Source of the DNA: JALZKA01 sp963715405 | GTDB lineage: Bacteria; Actinomycetota; Thermoleophilia; Solirubrobacterales; 70-9 | Assembly (NCBI GenBank): GCA_963715405.1 | Contig: OY970239.1 | Coordinates: 1,798,001 to 1,862,000, forward strand | DNA: 64,000 bases | Direction of reading: 5' to 3' | Part shown: positions 7,717 through 15,219 of the stretch, piece after piece | How the letters are laid out: each line of letters opens with the position of its first letter | Position numbering within the stretch: position 1 is the first letter of the stretch | Notes under the pieces: model-generated | Seen by the model: only the letters and a program-made list of their open reading frames with translations | Database searches by the model: none | What the model was told of the DNA's origin: nothing | Program-made: the position numbers and the translations under genes

Positions 7717-8487
7717 CTACGCAGGCTGGGTCTCGCTCTCGCCCTTGGCCGCAATCCTGTCCAGCGCGGCGAGGAGCGCATCCACGACTTCCTGGTAGAA
7801 CTGGGAGCCAGCGCACTTCCGGAGCTCTGAGGCCGCCTCCTCGTGGGTAAGGGCACGCTTGTAGACGCGGTCGGTTCGCATCGCGTCGTACGCGTCCGCC
7901 ACAGCGAGGATCCGAGCTTGCAGGGGAATCGTCGCCTCGTCGGCGCCGTACGGATAGCCGCTCGCGTCGGGCCGCTCGTGATGGGCCAGCACCCATGAGG
8001 CGATGTCGTCGAGGTTGGAAGAGACGAGGAGATCGGCGCCGATCTGCGGGTGGCGCATCACCTGCTTCCACTCCTCGGTCGAGAGCGGCTCGGGCTTGCG
8101 CAGGATCTCGTCGGCAACTCCTACCTTGCCGACATCGTGAAGTTCGCCCGCGAGGGCGACGCGCTCTACCTCGTGCGGCGCCAGCCTCAGCTCGCGCGCC
8201 GTAAGAGCGCAGTAGCCCGCGACTGACCTGCCGTGATGGGTGAGATCCGAGTAGCGCTCTTCGAGCGTCTGCGTGAGGACGAGCAACGGCTTAACGGCCG
8301 GGTCCTCGCGCCGGTCGGATACGTCGACCTCGTGTGTGTCCGTCTGCCCGCCATTGGCGTCGGGGCGCGCGCCCTCCGGCAGCTCGAGGGTGTCAGTCTC
8401 GGGCACCCAGGCGTTCGGCGCGGTCGGTGGCACCGAATGTGCAGCCGCAAGCTCAGAGTCAGACCTGACGCGCTCGGCCGGGTTCAT
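7717..8487 (-). CDS. HD-GYP domain protein (putative cyclic di-nucleotide phosphodiesterase)
   Basis: Residues 70-250 form an HD-GYP domain: HD at 117-118 in GELHDVGKVGV, His146 in MRHPQIGADLL, HHE at 169-171, GYP at 177-179, and Asp198 in ILAVADAYDAM. HD-GYP enzymes hydrolyse c-di-GMP or related signals with a two- or three-metal centre, and the metal ligands all seem present. The first 65 residues are low in complexity and lack a REC or other sensor domain, so the input signal is unknown. Start ATG 8487. The gene stands alone, convergent with the permease operon. Confidence 0.85.
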   Translation of the reverse strand: MNPAERVRSDSELAAAHSVPPTAPNAWVPETDTLELPEGARPDANGGQTDTHEVDVSDRREDPAVKPLLVLTQTLEERYSDLTHHGRSVAGYCALTARELRLAPHEVERVALAGELHDVGKVGVADEILRKPEPLSTEEWKQVMRHPQIGADLLVSSNLDDIASWVLAHHERPDASGYPYGADEATIPLQARILAVADAYDAMRTDRVYKRALTHEEAASELRKCAGSQFYQEVVDALLAALDRIAAKGESETQPA

Positions 8488-8568
8488 CTAGCTCCGCTTC
8501 CCCCATCGAAACTACCTGGAAACATGGACTTTAGGTCCTATGGGGCGAAACCACAACCGCCGAGTCGC

Positions 8569-9378
8569 TCAGTACCAGGTACTGCTCTCATCACGCGGTG
8601 GCTCGCGCAGGCCCCCCGCAGCGCTGCCCAGGAGGTCCGGGTCGTCACGGCCGAGCTCCCAGAGCATGTCGTCGAGCACGGGCGGGCTCATCTCGATCAT
8701 CGCGGCAAGCTGCTTGAGCGCGTCGCGAGTCGCGCCTCGAACCTCGGCGAGAGCGCCGTCTTGGACCAGGCCCGAACGAAGCGCAAGGCGCATCAGAACG
8801 TTGTCGGCCGATACTTCCCAGCACGCGGGATCGCGAACTTCCAGCCATCCGCGGCGCTCGGCGATCTTCGCGAACAAGAACGACTTCTTGGCGAGCGGGT
8901 CAGAGAATGCGCGGTACGTGCGGAGGCGGGCGACGAGCCCGCGATCGCCTGCGAGATGGCCGTCGGCTCCGTCGAGCAGCTCTTGAGCCAAGCCCTGGTA
9001 GTCGCGCATAAGGCCCGCCGCCAGGTCTCGCCAAAGGGCCGCGCGGCGCTCGGGGTCGCCCACGGTCTCGCCCCCGATCCGAAACCACTCGGCCACCTCG
9101 CCCGCTGCCGCGAAGCGAAGGCGCTTGGCGGTGAGCAGGCCCGGATCCGCCAGGGCCGCCCCGAGGCCCACCGCCCACATCAATTCGGACCCCTTGAAAG
9201 GCCCGTTCCCTTCCACCTCGTGAGGCTCGGCGTAACCGGTCTTGTGGTCGACGGCGCAGAGAAAGATGGCCGCGTCGGCGTCCGGGACGTGGGCGAAATC
9301 AGGTGGCTCGTAGGAGCGCGCCAGCTCGCGAACGCGCGCCGCGGCTCGCTCGAACGCGGCGTCGCCGCCTATCGGCAT
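8569..9378 (-). CDS. Distant relative of queuosine-salvage glycosylase (DUF2419-like), tentative
   Basis: No motif is diagnostic, but the order of blocks resembles the Qng1/DUF2419 N-glycosylase family: AIFLCAVDHKTGY where that family has the VFVTDTLNFSFW segment; FKGSELMWAVGLGAAL for YSGYWSLCAAVNRAL; a DPERRAALWRDL helix; SADNVLMRLAL for the ADYRLPQVL motif that carries the key Asp; and a C-terminal VLDDMLWELGRD for LLDYYLWDYAHD. This comparison is from memory and similarity is low. Such proteins release queuine from queuosine nucleosides for salvage. It might instead be another helix-hairpin-helix-fold protein. It is probably transcribed with cysM, which ends 15 bases upstream. Confidence 0.45.
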   Translation of the reverse strand: MPIGGDAAFERAAARVRELARSYEPPDFAHVPDADAAIFLCAVDHKTGYAEPHEVEGNGPFKGSELMWAVGLGAALADPGLLTAKRLRFAAAGEVAEWFRIGGETVGDPERRAALWRDLAAGLMRDYQGLAQELLDGADGHLAGDRGLVARLRTYRAFSDPLAKKSFLFAKIAERRGWLEVRDPACWEVSADNVLMRLALRSGLVQDGALAEVRGATRDALKQLAAMIEMSPPVLDDMLWELGRDDPDLLGSAAGGLREPPRDESSTWY

Positions 9379-9382
9379 CGGA

Positions 9383-9393
9383 GGGTCAGACCC
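9383..9393. repeat. Short palindrome GGGTCAGACCC
   Basis: The palindrome lies in the 15-base gap between cysM and the next minus-strand gene, right at the ribosome-binding position. It is the same element as at 1903-1915. At this spot it could mask the ribosome-binding site of the gene starting at 9378. Confidence 0.45.
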
Positions 9394-10362
9394 CTACCAC
9401 CAGACTGTGGAGTCCAGGCCTTCCAGCTCGTCGACGGGCTTCGTATAAACGCCCGAAGAGAGGTACTTCCAGCCGTCGTCCGGAACCAGGAAGACGACGT
9501 TGCCTTCGTCGAGCTCAGAGGCGATCCGCACGCAAACCGAGGCCACCGCCCCCGCGGAGACTCCAGCGAAGAGGCCCTCCTCGCGAAGGAGGCGCTGAGT
9601 CCAGACGATCGCGTCGCGGTTGGAGACCATGATCTTGCGGTCGAGCACCGACAGATCGATGATGGGCGGGATGAACCCGTCGTCCAGCGAGCGAAGGCCT
9701 TGGACCAGCTCGCCCTGCATGGGCTCGGCGGCGACGATCTTCGTCTCGGGATCGTTCTCCTTGAGGCGCCGGCCGACCCCCATGAGCGTGCCGCCGGTGC
9801 CGAGGCCCGCGACGAAGGCGCTCACTTCGGAAAGCTCGTCCAGGATCTCGACCGCGGTCCCGTCATAGTGGGCACCCGGATTTGCCGGATTGCCGTACTG
9901 GTAGGGCATGTAAACCGACGAGTCGCCGTCGGCCAGGTCGAGCGCCATCTCGACAGCGCCGTTCGAGCCCTTGGCCCCCTCGGAGTAGACGATCTCGGCG
10001 CCGAACATGCGAAGGAGCTCCGAGCGCTCCTGGGTCACGTTGTCGGGCATGACAACGCGGAGCGGATACCCCTTGCGGCGGCAGATCATCCCAAGCGAGA
10101 TGCCGGTGTTGCCCGAGGTCGGCTCGAGGATGGTCTGCCCCGGCTCGATCGCGCCCTCCGCCTCGGCGGATTCGATCATCGCCTTGGCCACCCTGTCCTT
10201 GACCGAACCGGTGGGGTTGCGCCCCTCGAGCTTGGCGAAGATGCGCACGCACGGCGACTTGGGCGAGAGCGTCGGCAACTCGACGAGCGGCGTGTTGCCG
10301 ACTTCTGAGACCAGGTCTGCATAGCGCCCGCCACACGGCCGGTTGAGCGTCGGCTCTACCAC
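9394..10362 (-). CDS. cysM: Cysteine synthase CysM, probable O-phosphoserine sulfhydrylase
   Basis: This PLP-dependent beta-substitution enzyme has 322 residues. The PLP lysine is Lys55 in NPTGSVKDR; PTSGNTG (81-87) binds substrate; GLGTGGTLMG binds the cofactor phosphate. The sequence follows M. tuberculosis CysM closely, including the YQYGNPAN stretch, the Arg224 counterpart of the phosphoserine-binding Arg220, and a C-terminus ending in bulky aromatic residues (VWW). It should therefore use O-phosphoserine and CysO thiocarboxylate, making CysO-cysteine. The partner genes cysO, MoeZ-like and mec are elsewhere in the window on the same strand. It is divergent from a TetR gene. Confidence 0.9.
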   Translation of the reverse strand: MVEPTLNRPCGGRYADLVSEVGNTPLVELPTLSPKSPCVRIFAKLEGRNPTGSVKDRVAKAMIESAEAEGAIEPGQTILEPTSGNTGISLGMICRRKGYPLRVVMPDNVTQERSELLRMFGAEIVYSEGAKGSNGAVEMALDLADGDSSVYMPYQYGNPANPGAHYDGTAVEILDELSEVSAFVAGLGTGGTLMGVGRRLKENDPETKIVAAEPMQGELVQGLRSLDDGFIPPIIDLSVLDRKIMVSNRDAIVWTQRLLREEGLFAGVSAGAVASVCVRIASELDEGNVVFLVPDDGWKYLSSGVYTKPVDELEGLDSTVWW

Positions 10363-10432
10363 TTCAATAAGTGTAGTAAGGGTCGAGCCCCGGGCACGCT
10401 TTGGTCCCTTCGCTTGGGATACCTTGCTGTCG

Positions 10433-11044
10433 ATGAGCGAAGAGGTGGCCGTGAGGGACGACTCGAAGGACGTTCCGCTCGATCGCCGAGAGTCGATCTT
10501 GGTTGCCGCAGCGCACCTGATCTCGATGCGGGGAGTGCGCGGGCTCCGCGTCGAGGAAGTCGCCTCGCACGCGGGCGTGTCGCCGCCGCTCCTCTACTAC
10601 CACTTCGGCAGCCGATCGGGCCTGATCCGCGCGGCGCTCGAGCACGCGTCCGAACAGGCGCCGTCGACCGCATTACGGCGCTCGCCCACCGGCAAGGACG
10701 GCTACACGGCTGTGCGCGCTGCGCTCCTGGCCGAGCTCGGAGATGACCGGGCAACCCGCGAAAACGCCGTCGTCTGGGGGGAGATCAGCGCCTCCGCCGT
10801 TTTCGAGCCGGCGCTCAGCGACGACGTCCGTCGGGTCTTCGAGGAATGGTGCGCGAACGTCGCGGACGGAATCAAGCGCGGAACGGACGACGGCTCGATC
10901 ACGATTCGCGCCGAACCCGACGAGGTCGCGCAGATCCTGATCACGCTCGTTGATGGCCTCTGCGCGCGCTGGCTCTCGGGGGCGATCGAGCGCGAGCGCG
11001 CCCGCGAGCTCCTGGGCCGCGCGATCGAGCGGATCCTGCGCTGA
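10433..11044 (+). CDS. TetR family transcriptional regulator
   Basis: The first 60 or so residues form a TetR helix-turn-helix: RRESILVAAAHLI, GLRVEEVASHAGVS and PLLYYHFGSRSGL. The C-terminal half is an all-helical ligand domain ending in ARELLGRAIERIL. ATG 10433 is preferred over an in-frame start at 10343, because the longer form would run into the divergent cysM gene and adds non-homologous residues. It lies between cysM and the amino-acid transporter. Either could be its target, or neither; no clear operator was seen. Confidence 0.82.
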   Translation: MSEEVAVRDDSKDVPLDRRESILVAAAHLISMRGVRGLRVEEVASHAGVSPPLLYYHFGSRSGLIRAALEHASEQAPSTALRRSPTGKDGYTAVRAALLAELGDDRATRENAVVWGEISASAVFEPALSDDVRRVFEEWCANVADGIKRGTDDGSITIRAEPDEVAQILITLVDGLCARWLSGAIERERARELLGRAIERILR

Positions 11045-11125
11045 TCCGAGCTTTTGGGGTAACTTCCCTTAACTTCGCGGATCGCCTTAGGTCCGAAGTC
11101 CACAAAGAGGGAGATGCGCACAGAT

Positions 11126-11977
11126 ATGAGAGGAACTCGACTCTGGCTCGCGATCATGATGATCGTCGGCCTCCTCGCTACCGCATTCGTCACGGGTTGC
11201 GGAGACGACGAGGAAGACAGCGGCTCAGGCGATACGAGCGGAAGCACGGACACCGCCGACCTCGGGCTGATCGAAGAAGGCACGCTCATCGTCGGCTCGG
11301 ACATCCCGTACCCGCCGTTCGAGCAGGGTGACCCGCCCGAGTACGAGGGCTTCGACATCGACCTGATCAACGCGGTCGCCGAGAAGCTCGAGCTGGAGAC
11401 GCAGATCGAGGACGCGCCGTTCGACCTCATCCTCACGGGTGGCGGCGGCCAGTTCGACCTCTCGATCTCCGCGACCACGATCACGCCCGCACGTGAGAAC
11501 CGGGTGGATTTCTCCGACCCGTACTTCATCTCCTCGCAGGGCCTGATCGTCGCCGAGGACTCTGACATTGCGTCAATCGACGACATCTCCAGCGACCACA
11601 TCGTCGGCGCCGAGGACGGCACCACCGGTGAGACCTACGCAAACGACAACTCCGAGGCGGGCGAGGTCCGCGGCTTCCCGGCGGTCGACGATGCGTTCAA
11701 CGCGCTTTCGGTCGGACAGGTCGACGCTGTAATCGCCGACGGCCCGGTCGTCGAGAAGGCCGCCGAGGACAAGGAAGGGCTCGAAGTGGTCGAGATCTTC
11801 CCGACCGACGAGCAGTACGGGATCGTCTTCCCGGAGGGCAACGACGCTCTCGTCGAAGCGGTCAACGAGGCCCTTCAGGAGGTCAAGGACGAAGGTGTCC
11901 TTGAGGACCTCTACGACGAGCACATCGGCGTTCCCGCGCCGGAGGAGCTCAACACGGCGACCCACGAGCCGAGCTGA
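11126..11977 (+). CDS. Amino-acid ABC transporter substrate-binding lipoprotein
   Basis: This is a family 3 solute-binding protein (SBP_bac_3). The lipobox FVTGC puts the lipidated cysteine at residue 25, after a 24-residue signal peptide. The mature domain shows the family hallmarks: GTLIVGSDIPYPPFE, YEGFDIDLINAVAEKL, a DLSISATTITPAREN stretch, and DAVIADGPVV. These proteins bind polar amino acids outside the membrane. ATG 11126 is chosen for a GAGGGAG 12 bases upstream; ATG 11114 directly abuts that sequence. Permease and ATPase genes follow, after a hairpin that may raise the expression of this gene above theirs. Confidence 0.88.
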   Translation: MRGTRLWLAIMMIVGLLATAFVTGCGDDEEDSGSGDTSGSTDTADLGLIEEGTLIVGSDIPYPPFEQGDPPEYEGFDIDLINAVAEKLELETQIEDAPFDLILTGGGGQFDLSISATTITPARENRVDFSDPYFISSQGLIVAEDSDIASIDDISSDHIVGAEDGTTGETYANDNSEAGEVRGFPAVDDAFNALSVGQVDAVIADGPVVEKAAEDKEGLEVVEIFPTDEQYGIVFPEGNDALVEAVNEALQEVKDEGVLEDLYDEHIGVPAPEELNTATHEPS

Positions 11978-12016
11978 TCCGCCGAGGAGGATCACGAAAG
12001 AAGGTATGAACGAAGG

Positions 12017-12040
12017 GAGGGCGCCTCACGAGGCGCCCTC
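12017..12040 (+). terminator. Strong hairpin inside the ABC transporter operon
   Basis: GAGGGCGCCTC and GAGGCGCCCTC are exact reverse complements (11 bases) separated by two bases, followed by TTTCGTT. It lies between the binding-protein and permease genes. Such intercistronic hairpins commonly end part of the transcripts or protect the upstream message, giving more binding protein than membrane subunits. Confidence 0.75.
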
Positions 12041-12092
12041 TTTCGTTCGGGTTTCGATAGACATCGGGGCGCGAATGGAATGGGTGGCGTAA

Positions 12093-12923
12093 ATGGATCG
12101 GATTCTCGAGGAGTACTTCGACTTCGATGTCATGTTCGACCCGGACAACCTCGACAAGATTCTCGAGGGCTTCTGGTTCACGCTTCGCCTGTCCATCATC
12201 GCCGGCATCACGTCGCTGATCTTCGGCCTCTTCCTGGCCGTTCTCCGGCAGACGCCGGGCAAGTGGGGAGCGATCATTCGCTGGCCGGTGATCGCCTACA
12301 TCGACGTCTTCCGCGGCGTTCCCGCGCTGCTCACGATCCTGATCGTCTCGCTCAGCCTCGGCGCTCTCTCCGAGCGAGCGGACGGCCCACTCCCCGAGTT
12401 CATCGCAAACCCCGAGTGGCTGGGGCTCCCATCGCCGTTCTGGTACGGCGTCTTCGCTCTGACGCTCACCTACGGCGCTTACCTGGCTGAGGTGTACCGA
12501 GCAGGGATCGAGGCGGTGCCCCGAGGGCAAACGGAGGCTGCCCGGTCGCTGGGCATGTCGCACGGCCAGACGATGCGCCACGTTGTCGTTCCCCAGGCCG
12601 TGAGCAAAGTGATCCCGCCCCTCCTCAACGACTTCATCGCATTGATGAAGGACACTACGCTCGTCAGCGTCATCGGCTTGGCGGAGGTCGTTCAGGTCGG
12701 CCGCGACATCCAGAACGTCGAGTTCAACAGCTCGGCCCTCATGCTCGGCGCGATTCTCTTCATCCTCGTGACGATCCCGCTCGCGCGCCTCGTGGACTAC
12801 CTCATCGCCCGCCAGCAGCGAAAGACGCAGCGGACGGGCGGTAGCGGAGACGATGACGACGAGCCTCAGCCCGTCGCGATGCAGCCTCTTCCCACAGGCG
12901 GCTCGGGACTGGGAAGCACGTGA
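12093..12923 (+). CDS. Amino-acid ABC transporter permease (HisM/GlnP type)
   Basis: This 276-residue inner-membrane protein belongs to the polar amino-acid permease family. The N-terminal block GFWFTLRLSIIAGITSL and FRGVPALLTILIV are typical. The EAA coupling loop is EAARSLGMSHGQTMRHVVVP, followed by KDTTLVSVIGLAEV. Four or five membrane segments are visible, and the tail is hydrophilic and acidic. The stop TGA overlaps the ATG of the ATPase gene (TGATG). It works with the binding protein at 11126 and the ATPase at 12923. Confidence 0.9.
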   Translation: MDRILEEYFDFDVMFDPDNLDKILEGFWFTLRLSIIAGITSLIFGLFLAVLRQTPGKWGAIIRWPVIAYIDVFRGVPALLTILIVSLSLGALSERADGPLPEFIANPEWLGLPSPFWYGVFALTLTYGAYLAEVYRAGIEAVPRGQTEAARSLGMSHGQTMRHVVVPQAVSKVIPPLLNDFIALMKDTTLVSVIGLAEVVQVGRDIQNVEFNSSALMLGAILFILVTIPLARLVDYLIARQQRKTQRTGGSGDDDDEPQPVAMQPLPTGGSGLGST

Positions 12924-13711
12924 TGGAAGCTCACGACGCAACGACCCAGGTTGCGGCCACCGAGGACGGCGGCGCAGTCCTCCGGCTCGAGGGCGTCAAG
13001 AAGCGTTTCGGCAAGCTCGAGGTGCTCAGCGGCGTCGATCTCGAGATCAGGAAGGGCGAGGTCGTCTGCGTGCTCGGCCCGTCGGGCTCGGGCAAGTCGA
13101 CCCTGCTCCGCTGCATCAACCTCCTCGAGCCGCCTGAGGCGGGGCGGATCCTCCTCGAGGGCAAGGAAATCACGGGCGACCACAACGAGGAAGGCGTCGA
13201 CTTCGTCCGCCGGCGGGTGGGGATGGTCTTCCAGCAGTTCAACCTCTTCCCCCACATGAACGCGGTCCAGAACGTCTGCATCGCTCAGAAGAAGGTCTTG
13301 GGGCGCTCCGACGACGAGGCGAAGGAAAAGGCGGAGGCGCTCTTGCGGCGCGTGGGACTCGGCGACAAGCTCGGGGAGTACCCGGACCGGCTCTCGGGCG
13401 GCCAGCAGCAGCGCGTCGCCATCTCGCGGGCGCTCGCGATGGACCCCGAGGTGATCCTCTTCGACGAGGTCACGTCCGCACTTGACCCAGAGCTCGTAAA
13501 GGAAGTGCTCGACGTGATGAAGGAGCTCGCCTCGGAGGGGATGACGATGGTCGTCGTCACCCACGAGATGGGCTTCGCGCGCGACGTCGCCAACAAGGTC
13601 GCGTTCATGGACGGCGGCGTCATCGTCGAATACGGCCCGCCCTCAGAGGTCCTGGAACACCCCAAGCAGGAGCGGACGAAGAAGTTCCTCGGCCGCGTGC
13701 TGGAGCACTAG
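12923..13711 (+). CDS. Amino-acid ABC transporter ATP-binding protein (GlnQ/HisP type)
   Basis: This ABC ATPase has Walker A GPSGSGKST at residues 52-60, the Q-loop in MVFQQFNLF, the signature LSGGQ at 157-161, Walker B ILFDE at 178-182 and an H-loop in VVVTHEMGFARDVA. Sequence and length match the GlnQ/HisP group that powers amino-acid uptake. ATG 12923 overlaps the permease stop; a GTG three bases earlier is an alternative. The substrate is not determined by sequence. Confidence 0.92.
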   Translation: MEAHDATTQVAATEDGGAVLRLEGVKKRFGKLEVLSGVDLEIRKGEVVCVLGPSGSGKSTLLRCINLLEPPEAGRILLEGKEITGDHNEEGVDFVRRRVGMVFQQFNLFPHMNAVQNVCIAQKKVLGRSDDEAKEKAEALLRRVGLGDKLGEYPDRLSGGQQQRVAISRALAMDPEVILFDEVTSALDPELVKEVLDVMKELASEGMTMVVVTHEMGFARDVANKVAFMDGGVIVEYGPPSEVLEHPKQERTKKFLGRVLEH

Positions 13712-13755
13712 CGCCAAACGCCGCCCGGCAGCCCCCGCCCACGCTTCCACCCTCT

Positions 13756-13794
13756 GGTCGACGAAACCGGCGCAGGAAGCCGTGAACGTCGACC
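13756..13794. repeat. 39-bp inverted-end repeat, copy A
   Basis: This 39-base element starts GGTCGACG and ends CGTCGACC, so its ends are exact inverted repeats. Related 39-base copies occur at 13837-13875, 14768-14806 and 36229-36267. It lies in the gap after the ABC ATPase gene, together with copy B. Confidence 0.7.
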
Positions 13795-13836
13795 GTTGAG
13801 GACGCCGGGGCCGCCCTTACCCCAGCCGCGGCGGGC

Positions 13837-13875
13837 GGTCGACGAACCGGGCGCAGGACGCCTCTAACGTCGACC
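13837..13875. repeat. 39-bp inverted-end repeat, copy B
   Basis: This has the same length and ends as copy A, with differences mainly in the centre. It overlaps the stop codon of the minus-strand gene ending at 13864, whose last codons (Gly-Arg-Arg-stop) are supplied by the repeat. The rest of the 150-base gap between 13712 and 13863 holds no other recognisable feature. Confidence 0.7.
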
Positions 13876-14817
13876 GGCGAGGTCGAGGAGAAGCCTCAGC
13901 TCGCGTGCAACCTTGGCTGGCTTATTCAGGTCATCCCAGGTGTACCGAATCACTCGGTAACCGGCTAGGGAGAGGGCTCGATTGCGCTCGTTGTCCCGGC
14001 GCAGGTCCGTCGGGAGCTTGTGAAATTCGAAGCCGTCCAGCTCCACGACGACGCAGCGATCATGCCATACCGCATCCACCATCATCGCCTCTACGTCGCT
14101 GTTGATCTCTGGTAGCGGGATGCCGTGTCGGCGCACGATCTCGATGAACCGGAGTTCAAGCTCTGACAAGGCTCGCATCTCAGCCGTGAGGTCGCGGCCG
14201 AGGATCGCGCTGAAGAGGCGTCTCCCCTTACGACCTGTACTGCGGGCGCAAAGCGCGGCTGCCTGCTCATGATCGAACTCCCTACGCCGGGCAGCCTTGA
14301 TGACGATTCTCTCGGCCGACCGCCCCTCGAATAATCCGCACAAATGGAGGCATGTAAGTCCGAGGGATGTAACCGGGATGCCATCGATCTCCGCTCGGTC
14401 GTCCTCGTGCATATGTCTCATGCGATGGACGCGGAGGTCCTTCGTGCTGCGCAGGGCGGAACCGGGCACCACGATCTCAGGCAGCGTTGGGTCGAAGCCG
14501 ATCAGATCCCACAGGCGGCCACCCGAGAGGTGGCTCGACAGCGCGTCCGGTGAGCCGGCAAGCGTCGCTGCCTTGGAGCACGCGCGCCCAGCGATCCGCT
14601 TTCGGCCAACCGCATAAACGCCGCGGTGAATACGTGTGAGTAAGCCGATCCTGATCCGATGCTTGATCTCATCGGGGGTGAGGCCGAGCCTGAATAGCTG
14701 TGAGATCTCGACGAGCCCATGCTGAAGGTCGGCGAGACGGATGATGTATTCGTCAATCGGGCCATCTGGACGACGAAACCGGTCCAGAAACCGCTCAACG
14801 TCGACCAGCGCGGCCAT
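13864..14817 (-). CDS. AbiEi-like winged-helix plus DUF559 nuclease-fold protein
   Basis: This 317-residue protein has two parts. The N-terminal half has a helix-turn-helix-like segment (RLGLTPDEIKHRIRIGLLTRIHRGVYAVG is the region, near residues 45-75) typical of AbiEi-type antitoxin regulators. The C-terminal 100 residues match the DUF559/Vsr-like endonuclease fold: DAVWHDRCVVVELDGFEFH, then RRDNERNRALSLAGYRVIRY and TWDDL. This fusion is common in actinobacteria as a solitary gene; its role is unknown. No AbiEii-like toxin gene lies beside it. ATG 14817 is chosen over TTG 14826. The codons for VDVERFLDRFRRP lie in repeat copy D. Confidence 0.78.
   Translation of the reverse strand: MAALVDVERFLDRFRRPDGPIDEYIIRLADLQHGLVEISQLFRLGLTPDEIKHRIRIGLLTRIHRGVYAVGRKRIAGRACSKAATLAGSPDALSSHLSGGRLWDLIGFDPTLPEIVVPGSALRSTKDLRVHRMRHMHEDDRAEIDGIPVTSLGLTCLHLCGLFEGRSAERIVIKAARRREFDHEQAAALCARSTGRKGRRLFSAILGRDLTAEMRALSELELRFIEIVRRHGIPLPEINSDVEAMMVDAVWHDRCVVVELDGFEFHKLPTDLRRDNERNRALSLAGYRVIRYTWDDLNKPAKVARELRLLLDLAGRR
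14768..14806. repeat. 39-bp inverted-end repeat, copy D, inside a coding sequence
   Basis: A 39-base segment beginning GGACGACGAAACCGG and ending CAACGTCGACC aligns end to end with copies A-C. It codes on the minus strand for about 13 residues near the N-terminus of the AbiEi/DUF559 protein, keeping the reading frame open. Confidence 0.65.
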
Positions 14818-14913
14818 TGCGCCCAATATCGGGGGCCCGGGCTCACGCGTGGCGCGCGGAGTGTGACGTTTCTAGGCCGATTCAACGCCGAAATCGGCGC
14901 GTTCTGTCGCGGC

Positions 14914-15195
14914 CTAGCGCCCGCCGGCCATGGCCGGCAGGATGACGACGGTGTCCCCGTCGTCGATCGCGGTCTCGAGGCCGTCGAGGACCCGGACGTC
15001 TTCGTCGTTCAAATAGACGTTTACGAAGCGGTTGAGCTCGCCCTCTTCAGAGAAGAGCTGCCCGCGGGTATCGGGGTGGGCGTCCACGAGCGACTCGAGC
15101 ACCTCGCCGACGGTCGAGCCGCCCGCGTCCACCTGCGACTCGCCCCCGGTGTGGGTGCGAAGGACGGGCGGGATCTTCACGGTCGCTGACGGCAC
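14914..15195 (-). CDS. cysO: CysO-type sulfur-carrier protein with a Gly-Gly-Arg end
   Basis: This 93-residue beta-grasp (ThiS/MoaD) protein closely follows mycobacterial CysO: RTHTGG, ELNRFVNVYLNDEDVR and DDGDTVVILPAMAGG. Its C-terminal glycine should be turned into a thiocarboxylate by the MoeZ-like enzyme encoded 24 bases upstream, and used by CysM to make cysteine. Unlike M. tuberculosis CysO, which ends in Gly-Gly, this one has one more residue, Arg93. A protease would have to remove it before activation; the JAMM enzyme at 2759-3178 is the obvious candidate. The last four codons and TAG were read twice to confirm this. Confidence 0.88.
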   Translation of the reverse strand: MPSATVKIPPVLRTHTGGESQVDAGGSTVGEVLESLVDAHPDTRGQLFSEEGELNRFVNVYLNDEDVRVLDGLETAIDDGDTVVILPAMAGGR

Positions 15196-15219
15196 GGGCG
15201 GTGAATCTAGCGGCGCGCG

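Noticed and set aside
8233..10308. A 691-codon plus-strand open frame
   Set aside because: It is antisense to the HD-GYP, glycosylase-like and cysM genes, all with clear motifs. Its own sequence has no motif and is Arg/Ala/Leu-rich as expected from GC-rich antisense DNA.
13756..13875. Integrase attachment or attC-like sites
   Set aside because: Inverted ends are too long and too alike, and no integrase gene is near. Treated as palindromic repeats.
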